Source: Faecalibacterium prausnitzii (GTDB lineage Bacteria; Bacillota; Clostridia; Oscillospirales; Ruminococcaceae). From it: a stretch of DNA of 64,000 nucleotides. Positions 54,850 through 63,916 of the stretch are shown piece after piece; within the stretch, counting starts at the first letter, position 1, and each line of letters begins with the position of its first letter. The stretch covers positions 186,001-250,000 of the forward strand of contig NZ_PXUP01000001.1 of NCBI RefSeq assembly GCF_003324185.1, read 5' to 3'. The notes below the pieces were generated by a model, which saw only the letters and a program-made list of their open reading frames with translations, was not told the DNA's origin and made no database searches. Position numbers and translations under genes: made by a program.

Positions 54850-55590
54850 TCAATTGACATACGCCGCCATGCCGATGGTGCCGTCATCCGGGTCCTCGCC
54901 ATCGTAGACCTTTTTGATGTAGCTGCGGTTGAAGTTCAGGTGCATCACCATGGCGGCTTTTGCGCCGATGGGGTCGTGGTTGGCAATGGCTTCGGTGATC
55001 ATGCGGTGGGTCATGATGGTCTCGTCGATGAGCTTTTTGTGGGTGACGTTCACGAACATCATCACCGCTGTATCGATGACCGGGATCAGCTGCCCTACCA
55101 CCAGATTTTTGCTGCTCTCGGCGATGCAGGTGTGGAAGGCAATGTCGTCCTCGATGTAGCGGTCGCCCTCGTGGATCTTGGTCTCCACCCGCTCGCAGAG
55201 CCGCCGCAGTCGCTCAATATCCTCCGGGGTGGCGTTCTGCGCGGCCATTTCCGCAATGCCCGGCTCCAGCAGCAGACGGACGTTTACCAGATCAAAGGCC
55301 AGTGCATTCTTGTCCTGCACGCTGCGCAGGTTCAGCGGGTCGGAAAGCCCCTTGACCGTGGTCACCACATAGGTGCCGGAGCCCTGCCGCACCTCCACGA
55401 TGCCCTTGCTGGACAGCAGCTTGACCGCTTCGCGGATGGTGCTGCGCCCCACCCGGAACTTTTCGCCCAGCGCAAACTCGTTGGGCAGCTTTGCGCCCGG
55501 CTCCAGCGCTTCGTCCAGAATATAATGGTAGATCTGGTCCTCCACCTGCTCGGCCAGCAGCTTGTTTTTCAGATGTGAAAATTCACTCAT
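54850..55590 (-). CDS. GntR/FadR-type transcriptional regulator
   Basis: 246 residues. A winged helix (LAEQVEDQIYHYILDEALEPGAKLPNEFALGEKFRVGRSTIREAVKLL) is followed by an FCD effector domain with metal-ligand candidates in DDIAFHTCIAESS and TIMTHRMITEAI. It probably represses the neighbouring dehydratase and permease until the sugar acid is present. I chose ATG 55590 with GGAGG upstream; the frame upstream of it is not coding-like. Confidence 0.9.
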   Translation of the reverse strand: MSEFSHLKNKLLAEQVEDQIYHYILDEALEPGAKLPNEFALGEKFRVGRSTIREAVKLLSSKGIVEVRQGSGTYVVTTVKGLSDPLNLRSVQDKNALAFDLVNVRLLLEPGIAEMAAQNATPEDIERLRRLCERVETKIHEGDRYIEDDIAFHTCIAESSKNLVVGQLIPVIDTAVMMFVNVTHKKLIDETIMTHRMITEAIANHDPIGAKAAMVMHLNFNRSYIKKVYDGEDPDDGTIGMAAYVN

Positions 55591-55628
55591 GGAAGCTTCC
55601 TCCGCGCCCTGCGCATCTGATGGTTTGG

Positions 55629-56231
55629 TTACCCGCACACACTGCCATCCGGGGCAAAGAACTGAACGTGCTTTTGCCACTGGGTGGGGCTGATGGTGCG
55701 GCGGTAGCAGTCGGCCAGTGCCTCTACCACAGCCTCCGGGGCAAGGGAGGCGCAGCCCGGGCAGTCCAGCACCAGAATACGGAACCATGCGTCAAAAAGA
55801 TGCTCGGTGTAGTGGGTGTCCCATGCGCCGCAGCGGGCGTAGAAGCCCAGACGCCGCACGGCCATAGCGGCGTCTTCGGCCTTTTCCGGCATCTCGGCCT
55901 CGATCAAAATCGCTTCGGCATCGCCCTCCTGGGCGGGCAGCTGTGCCAGCAGCTGCGCCCCGATGCCGTGGGCGCGGTAGGCGGGTACCACGGCGAAATA
56001 ATCCAGCTGGCTCACCCGGCAGCCCTCCGGCCGCACCATCAAAAGATAAGCCGCCAGCGTGTCGCCGTCAAACACGCCCCATGTGTGGGCGGTGCCCTCC
56101 GCTTCGCTGGTCAGGATCATGCTCAGGGGCTTCAGCTCCCCGGCGGGGAAGTCCCGGCGCATTTCGTTCAGATACACCCCGGTCAGCTCGGGGCCGGTGA
56201 GCAGCCGCCATGTGAAGGTTTTAGTACACAT
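55629..56231 (-). CDS. GNAT-family acetyltransferase
   Basis: 200 residues. The acetyl-CoA-binding core is VSQLDYFAVVPAYRAHGIGAQLLAQL, with a preceding strand AYLLMVRPEG and a later AVRRLGFYARCGAWD. It transfers an acetyl group to an unknown amine. The start at 56231 is preferred over 56273 because of the purine-rich GGAAAGGGAT upstream. Confidence 0.8.
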   Translation of the reverse strand: MCTKTFTWRLLTGPELTGVYLNEMRRDFPAGELKPLSMILTSEAEGTAHTWGVFDGDTLAAYLLMVRPEGCRVSQLDYFAVVPAYRAHGIGAQLLAQLPAQEGDAEAILIEAEMPEKAEDAAMAVRRLGFYARCGAWDTHYTEHLFDAWFRILVLDCPGCASLAPEAVVEALADCYRRTISPTQWQKHVQFFAPDGSVCG

Positions 56232-56461
56232 ACGATAAAGATCCCTTTCCGATGCTCCTTTGCGCAGCATCACGTTTTTGTCCTGTCCAGTATAGCATAC
56301 CGAATGTTTTACCGAAAGTCAATCTGTGCAAACATTGTACCAGCGCCGCCGGTTTTGCCAAGGGGCTTGCATCCGGGCGCAGAATCGGGTACTATACAGG
56401 TAACAGAATTTTTCCCTCCGGCACTGCCGGAAGGGCAAGGATAAAAAAGGAGACTTGTACT

Positions 56462-57376
56462 ATGGAATGGACCGATATCCGCCTGACCGTGGCCAAGGCT
56501 GATGCCGAAAACGCCGAAGCCGTTGCCACCCTGATCGCCGAGGGCGGCATCTACATCGAGGATTACAGCGACATCGAGCAGCAGGTGGCCGAGATCGCCC
56601 ATGTGGACCTGATCGAGCAGGAGCTGCTGGACAAGCCCCGGGATACCGTGATCATCCATCTGTATCTGGAGCCGGGCGCTTCTCAGGTGGAGACGCTGGC
56701 GCTCATCGCCGCCCGCATGGAAGCCGCCGGCATCCCCTACACCGTGGAGACCGAGGGCGTGGAGCAGGAGGACTGGCAGAACGGCTGGCGCAAATACTAC
56801 CACCCCATGGAGATCGGCAGCCGTCTGGCTGTGGTGCCCTCGTGGCAGCAGTACGATACCGACCGGGTAAAGCTGATCCTTGACCCCGGCCTTGCCTTCG
56901 GCACCGGCGGTCACGAGACCACCAGCCTTTGCCTTGAGGCGCTGGACGAGCAGGTGCGCGGCGGTGAGCGGGTGCTGGATATCGGCACCGGCAGCGGCAT
57001 CCTTGCCATTGCCGCCCTCAAGCTGGGCGCTGCCAGCGCCGAGGGTGTGGACATCGACCCCGTGGCGGTGCGTACCGCCGGGGAGAACGCAGCCCTGAAC
57101 GGCGTGCAGGATAAGCTGACCGTGCTGGTGGGCGACCTGTCCGACAAGGCCAGCGGCACCTATGATATCATCACTGCCAACATCGTGGCAAACGCCATCC
57201 TCAGCCTTGCGCCCGCCGTGCCCGGCCTGATGGCCGAGGGTGCCACCTTTATTGCCAGCGGCATTATCGACAGCCGCAAGGACGAGGTAATCGCTGGGCT
57301 GGAAAAAGCCGGTCTCGCCGTGGTGGAAGTCAAGGAAAAGCGCGGCTGGGAGTGCATCGTCTGCAAAAAGGCCTGA
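56462..57376 (+). CDS. prmA: Ribosomal protein L11 methyltransferase
   Basis: 304 residues. The N-terminal ferredoxin-like domain contains GVEQEDWQNGWRKYY, followed by DPGLAFGTGGHETT and the SAM-binding VLDIGTGSGILAIAALKLGA. The catalytic-region motif is ITANIVANAI. It trimethylates ribosomal protein L11. GGAGA precedes ATG 56462; rsmE follows after 31 bp as one operon. Confidence 0.95.
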   Translation: MEWTDIRLTVAKADAENAEAVATLIAEGGIYIEDYSDIEQQVAEIAHVDLIEQELLDKPRDTVIIHLYLEPGASQVETLALIAARMEAAGIPYTVETEGVEQEDWQNGWRKYYHPMEIGSRLAVVPSWQQYDTDRVKLILDPGLAFGTGGHETTSLCLEALDEQVRGGERVLDIGTGSGILAIAALKLGAASAEGVDIDPVAVRTAGENAALNGVQDKLTVLVGDLSDKASGTYDIITANIVANAILSLAPAVPGLMAEGATFIASGIIDSRKDEVIAGLEKAGLAVVEVKEKRGWECIVCKKA

Positions 57377-57407
57377 GATTCAAATATTATAAGAAGGAGC
57401 GCACAGT

Positions 57408-58151
57408 ATGCCGCACCGCTACTTTACCACTGAGATCTCTGACGGCACCGCCACCCTGCGGGGTGCGGACGCCCATCACCTTGCCCGGGTGATGCGGGCA
57501 AAGCCGGGGGATACCGTCATTCTCTGCGACGGCAACGCCGTAGAGTACACCGCCACCATCACCGGCTTTGGGGAGGACAGGGTGGATTTTGCCGTAGAGC
57601 CGGGCTACCCCAGCGCCGCCGAGCCCACCGTGGAGGTGACGTTGCTGGCGGGCTATCCCAAGCAGGACAAGCTGGAACAGATCATCAAGCACGGGGTGGA
57701 GCTGGGCGCTGCCCACATCGTACCCTTCTTCAGCCGCTACTGCGTGGCTGCACCCAAAAAGGAGGAGCAGAAGAACGAGCGCTACAACCGCATTGCGCTG
57801 GAAGCCGCCAAGCAGTGCGGCCGGGGCGTTCTGCCAAACGTAGCCCTGCCGCTGCCGAACTTTGGGGCGGTGTGCCGCAGCTTTGACCAGTACGACCTTG
57901 TGCTGTTCTGCTACGAGTGCGGCGGCGCACCCCTGCGTCAGCTGCTGGCCGAGGCAAAGCCCGCCGATGGGCAAAAGCTGCGCCTTGCCATCGTGACCGG
58001 CGCCGAGGGCGGCTTTGCCGCCGAGGAGGCCGAAATGGCCGCCAAGGCCGGGGCAAAAACGGTGGGCCTTGGCCCCCGCATCCTCCGCTGCGAGACCGCC
58101 CCGCTGGCGGTGCTCTCCGCTGTCATGACCCTGACGGGGAATCTGGAGTAA
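57408..58151 (+). CDS. rsmE: 16S rRNA m3U1498 methyltransferase
   Basis: 247 residues: an N-terminal PUA-like domain (HHLARVMRAKPGDTVILCDG) and a SPOUT-fold methyltransferase with RYNRIALEAAKQCGRG, IVTGAEGGFAAEEAE, and the C-terminal knot LGPRILRCETAPLAVLSAV. It acts on the 30S decoding region. AAGGAGC precedes the ATG. Confidence 0.95.
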   Translation: MPHRYFTTEISDGTATLRGADAHHLARVMRAKPGDTVILCDGNAVEYTATITGFGEDRVDFAVEPGYPSAAEPTVEVTLLAGYPKQDKLEQIIKHGVELGAAHIVPFFSRYCVAAPKKEEQKNERYNRIALEAAKQCGRGVLPNVALPLPNFGAVCRSFDQYDLVLFCYECGGAPLRQLLAEAKPADGQKLRLAIVTGAEGGFAAEEAEMAAKAGAKTVGLGPRILRCETAPLAVLSAVMTLTGNLE

Positions 58152-58220
58152 GACGCTTGACGATTTAAATGGTCTCCGCTTTGCTCTGACCATCTTCAGC
58201 GGAATAATTATTTAAAATTG

Positions 58221-58261
58221 GCACCCCGGGAAAATCTGCGGATTTTCCCGGGGTGCTTTTT
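58221..58261 (+). terminator. Terminator of prmA-rsmE
   Basis: Perfect 15-bp stem GCACCCCGGGAAAAT with its complement, 6-nt loop, then TTTTT. Confidence 0.92.
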
Positions 58262-58313
58262 CACGGAAGGGGGTCGTAAAGAAAAACGACAGCTATAACA
58301 AAAAAGAGCGAAA

Positions 58314-58348
58314 GAGGCTGCTGCACAGGGGTTTGTGCAACAGCCTCT
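58314..58348 (-). terminator. Terminator of the enzyme I-like gene
   Basis: GAGGCTG.TGCACA/TGTGCA.CAGCCTC hairpin followed by TTTCGCTCTTTTTT on the minus strand. Confidence 0.75.
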
Positions 58349-58386
58349 TATTATTTTACGTTATATTACGTTTTGTAAAAGCATTT

Positions 58387-60018
58387 TCAGCCGTTTTCCC
58401 CTGCATCCGGGTGGGCATCGGTGTCCAGCAGGGCTCGCTTTACCTTGAGCAGGTTCTGGGGGCTTACCGAGAAGCTGCGCAGACCGAGGTGCAGGTACTG
58501 CGCCGTGTTGGCGGGGTTGCCCACGGCAAGGCCGCAGATGGTCACCGGGACGTGGTGCGCGCTGGCGGCATCCATCACCATGGTGATCAACTTTTTCATG
58601 GCCGGGCTGGCGGGGCGGTAGTAGTGCTCCGCGCTGGCAAGCTCCCGGTCGGCGGCGTGGGTGTACTGGGTCAGGTCGTTGGTGCCGATGACCAGAAAAT
58701 CACAGCCGTGGGCTACAAAGTCCTCCACGGTCAGGCAGGCGGCGGGGATGCTCAGCATCACGCCGAACTGGGTGTTCTCGTTAAAGGGCACACCCCGCTC
58801 CCGCAGGCTCTGGCGGCAGTGCTCCACAATGCTCATGGCGGCGTCCCAGTCCTCTACATCGGTCACCATGGGGAACATCACCCGCAGCGGCCCCCGGGCA
58901 GCGGCGCGTAGCAAGGCGCAGATCTGGGTCTGGAACTGCTGGGGCTGGCGCAGGCTGTTGCGGATGCCGCGCAGGCCAAGCTTGGAGGACTGCGGCCCCT
59001 GATTGGCATCGGCCACGGTGCGGTCGGAGCCAAAGTCGAAGGTGCGCACGGTCACCGGGCAGCCGTTTGCCGCTGCCAGACAGGAGCAGTAGAAGAAATA
59101 CTGCTCCTGCTCGTCCAGAATGCGCCCGGGCAGCATCATGTAGCCGCTGCGCAGCAGCCCCACGCCCTTGGCACCGGACTGCATGGCGGTGTCGATATCC
59201 TCCGGGCCGAAGCAGTTTGCCAGCAGCTCAAAGGGTTCGCCGTCCCGCGTTTCATCCGGCAGGCTGTGCAGCTGCTTCATCTCCGCGTCCTCGCGCTGGA
59301 GCTGGCAGATGCTGGCCTCTGCCTGCTGGCGGGCGGAGGCGTCCGGGTCAAGGATGCAGTTGCCGTTGGTTGCGTCCAGAATGACGGTGCGGCCGTCGCA
59401 GTCGTCCAGAAAATCCTTGCCCACCTGCACGATGCCCGGGATGTTCATTGCCCGGGCAATGATGGCGGCATGGCTCTGGCCGCTGCCCTCGGCGGTGATG
59501 ACGCCCAAGATCATGCCGGAGGGCACGCTGAACAGGTCGGTGGGCATCAGCCGGTCGGCGGCAAGGATCACCGGATGATCCAGCGCCAGCCACACCCGGG
59601 GGCGGTTGGTCAGGATATTGATCACCCGGCGGGTGGCGTCCAGAATATCCACGCTGCGCAACTGCATATAGGGGTTATCCTTCATGTTGGCAAGCTGGTC
59701 GGCGTAGCGCTGTCCCACCTGATGCATCGCCGCCGAGGCGCTGATGCCCGCATTGATGCAAAAGCGCACCTCGTTCATCATGCCCTCGTCGTCCAGCATC
59801 ATGCTCTGGAACAAAAAGATGGCCTGCTCGGTGGGGGCGGCGCGCTCCGCCATGGAGTCCAGTTCATTCTGCGCCGTGTGCACGGCATTTGCCAGCAGCC
59901 GCAGCTCCCGCTCCGGGTTGAAAGGGCCGTGGCTGAAGGTCTCCACATGATGTTCCAGTCGGCTCACCTGACCCAGCACCAGTCCGGGGGATGCGGATAC
60001 GCCTTTATAAACCTTCAT
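58387..60018 (-). CDS. Divergent PTS enzyme I-like PEP-protein phosphotransferase
   Basis: 543 residues with the enzyme I domain order. The phosphohistidine region is GSGQSHAAIIARAMNIPG, and the PEP-binding Arg pair lies in GLLRSGYMML and VTVRTFDFGSDR. The metal-site Asp is in VIGTNDLTQYT and the catalytic Cys in CGLAVGN. Several normally invariant positions differ: the metal-binding Glu of the MIE(I/V)PAA motif is Ser (MLSIPAACL), and CGEMAGD reads CGLAVGN. No HPr gene is nearby. It may be weakly active or have a different role. It overlaps the patatin gene by 14 bp. Confidence 0.85.
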   Translation of the reverse strand: MKVYKGVSASPGLVLGQVSRLEHHVETFSHGPFNPERELRLLANAVHTAQNELDSMAERAAPTEQAIFLFQSMMLDDEGMMNEVRFCINAGISASAAMHQVGQRYADQLANMKDNPYMQLRSVDILDATRRVINILTNRPRVWLALDHPVILAADRLMPTDLFSVPSGMILGVITAEGSGQSHAAIIARAMNIPGIVQVGKDFLDDCDGRTVILDATNGNCILDPDASARQQAEASICQLQREDAEMKQLHSLPDETRDGEPFELLANCFGPEDIDTAMQSGAKGVGLLRSGYMMLPGRILDEQEQYFFYCSCLAAANGCPVTVRTFDFGSDRTVADANQGPQSSKLGLRGIRNSLRQPQQFQTQICALLRAAARGPLRVMFPMVTDVEDWDAAMSIVEHCRQSLRERGVPFNENTQFGVMLSIPAACLTVEDFVAHGCDFLVIGTNDLTQYTHAADRELASAEHYYRPASPAMKKLITMVMDAASAHHVPVTICGLAVGNPANTAQYLHLGLRSFSVSPQNLLKVKRALLDTDAHPDAGENG

Positions 60019-61189
60019 CTTCTGTCACCTCCGGCAAAGCCGGTGCGGTCAAAGTGCGCCACACCAGCGCCTGTAAGAATGTATTGGGCAGCAAAGCGGC
60101 CAGCGCCGCCTGCCCGGCGGTGCTGCTGCCCGTGAACAGCGGGGCAAAGCTTTCCATACGCTCTTTGTCGCACGCGGCCAGAAACGCCTCGGCCAGCGTC
60201 CGGGTGGTGTAGAAATGGGTGGGGTCTACCCCGGCGTCCTCGGCGGCGGCTTCCAGCGGGGCAAGCTGGGCGTCCTTTGTCATATTGGCCAGTTTAAGAG
60301 CCACATCTGCCGTCAGGGTCACGGGATATTTTTCCCGCACGGCCTTTTGCAGTTGACTAAACTTCTGGGCAAAAGCGGCGGCATCCTCGCAGCTCTGGGC
60401 GTCACAGGATACAGCATAAGCGCAGCCCCGCAGGTATCCCATGGCGCGGCGGGTGTCGTAGTAGCCCAGCTCCATGTTGCGCTTGGCGGTGTCGGGGTCG
60501 AAGTGCAGGATATCGCCCAGCTCCCAGTAGCTGCGGATCATGGTGGTGGGCAGGCCGGTCAGGTTGGGGCGGGTGATGCCCACGCCTTCCAGATCCACAC
60601 AGACCAGCTCCTCTGCGCCCATGGTCTTGGCAAGGCCGGTGGGCATATTATCGCTGTACCCGCCGTCCAGAAACTTTACCCCGTCGATCTGCCGCGCCCG
60701 CAATGCGGGGAAGCAGGCCGCCGAAGCCATCAGGTAGTCCCGTACCTGCCCGGCAGGGATATCCTCCAGCGTCAGCTCCCGGGGGCGCAGCCCGCGCTGC
60801 TCCACCGTCACGATGCCGAACCGGATGGGCGCTGCCCGCAGCGCGTCCTCGTCCAGCACCCGCTCCACGATCTCCTCCAGCGGGGTCACATCCATGCCGC
60901 CTTCCTTTACCACCCGGCGCAGAAACTGGTGCAGGGCGGAAAGGTCGGCGTTTTCCTCCGGCAGCTCCATCACATCCCGGCTGCGGATGGTCAGCCACAT
61001 ATCCCGGGCAGTCTCGTACAGGTCCAGCACGAACATGGCGCCGTTCAGCCCGCCCACGCTGGTGCCGGTGATGATCTGCGGGTGCCAGTCCAGCTCCATC
61101 AAAGCCCGCCAGACGCCTACCTGATAGCTGCCGCGCGCACCGCCGCCTGCCAGCACCAGCGCCTTTTGCGTGGGTTCTCTGCGTTCCAT
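60005..61189 (-). CDS. Patatin-like phospholipase
   Basis: 394 residues with oxyanion-hole GGGARG (15-20), nucleophile elbow GTSVGG (Ser44), and the dyad Asp in DGGYSDN. It is a cytoplasmic lipid acyl hydrolase or esterase of the RssA/YlbK type with a 120-residue C-terminal extension. Its 3' end overlaps the start of the enzyme I-like gene, so the two are coupled; the functional link is unknown. Confidence 0.9.
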   Translation of the reverse strand: MERREPTQKALVLAGGGARGSYQVGVWRALMELDWHPQIITGTSVGGLNGAMFVLDLYETARDMWLTIRSRDVMELPEENADLSALHQFLRRVVKEGGMDVTPLEEIVERVLDEDALRAAPIRFGIVTVEQRGLRPRELTLEDIPAGQVRDYLMASAACFPALRARQIDGVKFLDGGYSDNMPTGLAKTMGAEELVCVDLEGVGITRPNLTGLPTTMIRSYWELGDILHFDPDTAKRNMELGYYDTRRAMGYLRGCAYAVSCDAQSCEDAAAFAQKFSQLQKAVREKYPVTLTADVALKLANMTKDAQLAPLEAAAEDAGVDPTHFYTTRTLAEAFLAACDKERMESFAPLFTGSSTAGQAALAALLPNTFLQALVWRTLTAPALPEVTEDEGL

Positions 61190-61368
61190 ATCAAGCCCTC
61201 CCGTGCACGTTCCCGGTATTTTCTAAAATTGTTATAATTATACCATACTTTCAGGTAAAATTCTCCCGATTTTTCAGAGATCATGCCTTTTTCCTGTGAA
61301 AGTTTCGTGCTATACTAACCGGAGATGAGTATAAAAGCGGCCCGGAGGGCGCACAACAGGAGGAACGT

Positions 61369-62019
61369 ATGCACTGCAAACAATGGATCTTTGATATGGA
61401 CGGCACCCTGACCGACAGCATGGTGGTGGTATGGGAGGGCGCCCCGGAGGCGCTGCTGGCACGCTTTGGCCGCACCCCGAAGGCAGACCTGCACGAGACC
61501 CTGCTGACCATGGGCATGGAGGACGGCGCACAGTACCTCATCCGGGAGTATGCGCTGCCGCTGGACAGGAACGGCTATCTGGACGTGATGCGCGAGGTGA
61601 TCGCCCAGTTGTACGAGAAGGTGGAACTGAAGCCCGGCGTGCGGGACACCCTTGCCCGGCTGCGGGCCGAGGGCGCACGGATGTGCGTTTGCTCCAACAC
61701 ATGGAGCAGCCAGTGCCGCACCGTGCTGACCCGCCTTGGCATCGACGAATACTTTGATTTTTACATTGAGGCGCGGGGTGCTATGAGCAAGAGCAGCCCC
61801 GCCCCCTTTATGGAAGCGCTGCACCGCCTTGGCGGCACGGAGCCCGCCGGGTGCGCCGTGTGCGAGGACGCGCTCTACGCTGCCCAGACCGCCCACGACG
61901 CCGGCTTCTATCTGGTGGGCATTCAGGACACCACCAGCGCCGCCGACGCCCCCGCTTTGCGCCGCATCTGCGACCAGTTCCTGCCGGACTGGACTGCACT
62001 GGACTGGGCGCAGGCGTAA
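61369..62019 (+). CDS. HAD-family phosphatase
   Basis: 216 residues: motif I DMDGTLTDS (Asp9, Asp11), motif II VCSNTWSS, the motif III Lys in SKSSPAPF, and motif IV CEDALYAAQTA. The cap is helical (subfamily I, beta-phosphoglucomutase-like). The substrate is unknown. GGAGG precedes the ATG. Confidence 0.9.
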   Translation: MHCKQWIFDMDGTLTDSMVVVWEGAPEALLARFGRTPKADLHETLLTMGMEDGAQYLIREYALPLDRNGYLDVMREVIAQLYEKVELKPGVRDTLARLRAEGARMCVCSNTWSSQCRTVLTRLGIDEYFDFYIEARGAMSKSSPAPFMEALHRLGGTEPAGCAVCEDALYAAQTAHDAGFYLVGIQDTTSAADAPALRRICDQFLPDWTALDWAQA

Positions 62020-62123
62020 GGTTTCACAAAACTGCCACAGTGCGGCGCTCTTGTAATCCGGGCGCCGCAGGAGTATGATAATAATAATACTCAAATTCTG
62101 TCGTCAAAAAAGGAGGCCCTGCC

Positions 62124-63146
62124 ATGACGAACCCCCTCGTCAGCATCATTGTGCCCGTATACAACGCCCAGAAGGGGCTTTCCCGCTGTCTGGAAAGCAT
62201 TTGCAGCCAGACCTATCAGGAGTTGGAGATCATCGTGCTGAATGATGGCTCTACGGATGACAGCCTTGCCATCTGTGAGCAGTTCCGGGCCAAGGACCCC
62301 CGCATCGTGGTGGTGGATAAGGAGAACGAGGGTGTTTCCCGCACGCGGAATGCCGGGCTTACCCTTGCGCAGGGCGACTATATCCAGTTTGCGGACAGTG
62401 ATGACGCACTGGACCCTGATTACACCCAGAACCTTGTGCAGGCTGCCTTGGAGCACAACGCCGACCTTGTGATCGCCCCGTACTGGATGGTGATCCCCTC
62501 CAACTCCAGCAAGACCGGGCACGCGCTGGAAACGCTGCAGACCTCCCTTGGCATCGAGCCGGAAGCCCCCAAGACCGAGGTGCATAAGTACGGCTTTCTG
62601 CCGCAGGGCGTTTACAGCCGGGAGGACTACGCCCGCCGCCTGATGCAGCAGCCCGCCTCCTTTTACTACGGCGTGCTGTGGAACAAACTCTACCGCCGGG
62701 AGATCATTGCACAGAACCAGCTTGGCTTTGCGCCCGATGTGCACTGGGCGGAGGATCTGATCTTCAACATGGGGTATCTCGAGCACGCACAGGTGTTCGT
62801 TTCCATCCCCGAGGCCGGGTATCATTATATCCAGAACCCCAAAAGCCTCTGCCATACCCAGATCGACCTGCGCGGCATCGTAGAGAACAAGACACAGATT
62901 TTTCAGCTGTTCAAGGAGGTGTACACCCGCCTTGGGCTGTACGAGGAGCTGCAGCCCCAGATCTACAAATTCCTGTTCGCCTTTTCGGAGAGCGGGGTAC
63001 CCTCGGACAGCCTGCAGGGTGCTTTGCTGGATGCAATGTCCCGCCTGAACGATGCCTCTGTCCAGCCCGAGCCCTCCCGCAAAAAGCCCCGCCGCAAGCC
63101 CCAAAAGCACGCCCGCCGCAAAAAGCCCCGGCATAAGGAAGAATAA
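62124..63146 (+). CDS. Family 2 glycosyltransferase
   Basis: 340 residues. The GT-A start is VSIIVPVYNAQKGLSRCLESI, followed by IVLNDGSTDDS and the DxD-like motif QFADSDDALD. The C-terminus is a Lys/Arg/Pro-rich basic tail (about 30 residues), which is unusual and may bind membrane or nucleic acid. It probably adds sugars to a surface polysaccharide. AAGGAGG precedes the ATG. Confidence 0.9.
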   Translation: MTNPLVSIIVPVYNAQKGLSRCLESICSQTYQELEIIVLNDGSTDDSLAICEQFRAKDPRIVVVDKENEGVSRTRNAGLTLAQGDYIQFADSDDALDPDYTQNLVQAALEHNADLVIAPYWMVIPSNSSKTGHALETLQTSLGIEPEAPKTEVHKYGFLPQGVYSREDYARRLMQQPASFYYGVLWNKLYRREIIAQNQLGFAPDVHWAEDLIFNMGYLEHAQVFVSIPEAGYHYIQNPKSLCHTQIDLRGIVENKTQIFQLFKEVYTRLGLYEELQPQIYKFLFAFSESGVPSDSLQGALLDAMSRLNDASVQPEPSRKKPRRKPQKHARRKKPRHKEE

Positions 63147-63156
63147 ATCGTTAAAC

Positions 63157-63192
63157 AAAAAAGTCGCTGCACGAATGTGCAGCGACTTTTTG
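63157..63192. terminator. Terminator between the glycosyltransferase and LytTR genes
   Basis: AAGTCGCTGCAC/GTGCAGCGACTT stem with T and A tracts on either side; bidirectional. Confidence 0.88.
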
Positions 63193-63196
63193 CTTT

Positions 63197-63916
63197 TTAC
63201 CCTACCCGGGCGCAGAAAGCCTCCCGGACGGCGGCTTCCCGCCCGCGGGGGATGGGGATGCGTGCCCCGCTGCGCATCCGTACCTCGCCGGGGGACAGCA
63301 GCTGTACTGCTTCCAGATTGACCACATAGGAGCGGTGCGGCTGCACAAAGCGGCCGTCCGCAAGCAGCGGCTGCGCCACCGCAGAAAAGGGCACCCGCAG
63401 CGAGAGGGAGGCCACATCCTCTCCGGTGGTCAGGTGGAAGTGCACGATGTGGTGGGTGCATTCCAGATATTCAATTTCGGCATAGGTCAGCGCCCGCACA
63501 CCGTCGGCGGTGGTCACGGTAAGGGTTGGGCCGTATTCCGGCTCCACCGCCCGCTTGAGCAGGGCAGAAACTTCCGGCTGGTGCACCGGCTGCAGCAGAT
63601 ACTGCATGGCGTCCACCCGGTAGGCGCTGTATGCGTGCGCCGGGGTGCGGGCCACAAAAGCCAGCGGCGCGCGGCGGCCCCGGCGGCGCAGCTCTGCCGC
63701 CGCCGTAAGCCCTTCGGGCCGGGCTACCGCCGCAAGCTCGATGAGGTACAGCTCGTACCGCAGCCCGGCGGCATCCTGCTGCAAAAGCGCTTCCGGGCTT
63801 TGCAGCTGCTCCACGATGCAGGCGTCCTCCCGTCGGGCAAAGAACTCCATGCACTGGTGCTCCAGCCTGCTGCGCAGCGCCCCGTCCGGACTGCATATCG
63901 CAATGTGAAAGATCAT
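63197..63916 (-). CDS. LytTR-family regulator with a degenerate receiver domain
   Basis: 239 residues: an N-terminal CheY-like fold and a C-terminal LytTR DNA-binding domain (YAEIEYLECTHHIVHFHL, then FVQPHRSYVVNLEAV). The receiver lacks its usual chemistry: the acidic pair is SPD, the phosphoacceptor position reads LIEL (Glu for Asp), and the conserved Lys is Gln in QYLLQPV. It may act without phosphorylation. I chose ATG 63916 (MIFHIAICSPDG). No sensor kinase is visible before the window ends. Confidence 0.88.
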   Translation of the reverse strand: MIFHIAICSPDGALRSRLEHQCMEFFARREDACIVEQLQSPEALLQQDAAGLRYELYLIELAAVARPEGLTAAAELRRRGRRAPLAFVARTPAHAYSAYRVDAMQYLLQPVHQPEVSALLKRAVEPEYGPTLTVTTADGVRALTYAEIEYLECTHHIVHFHLTTGEDVASLSLRVPFSAVAQPLLADGRFVQPHRSYVVNLEAVQLLSPGEVRMRSGARIPIPRGREAAVREAFCARVG

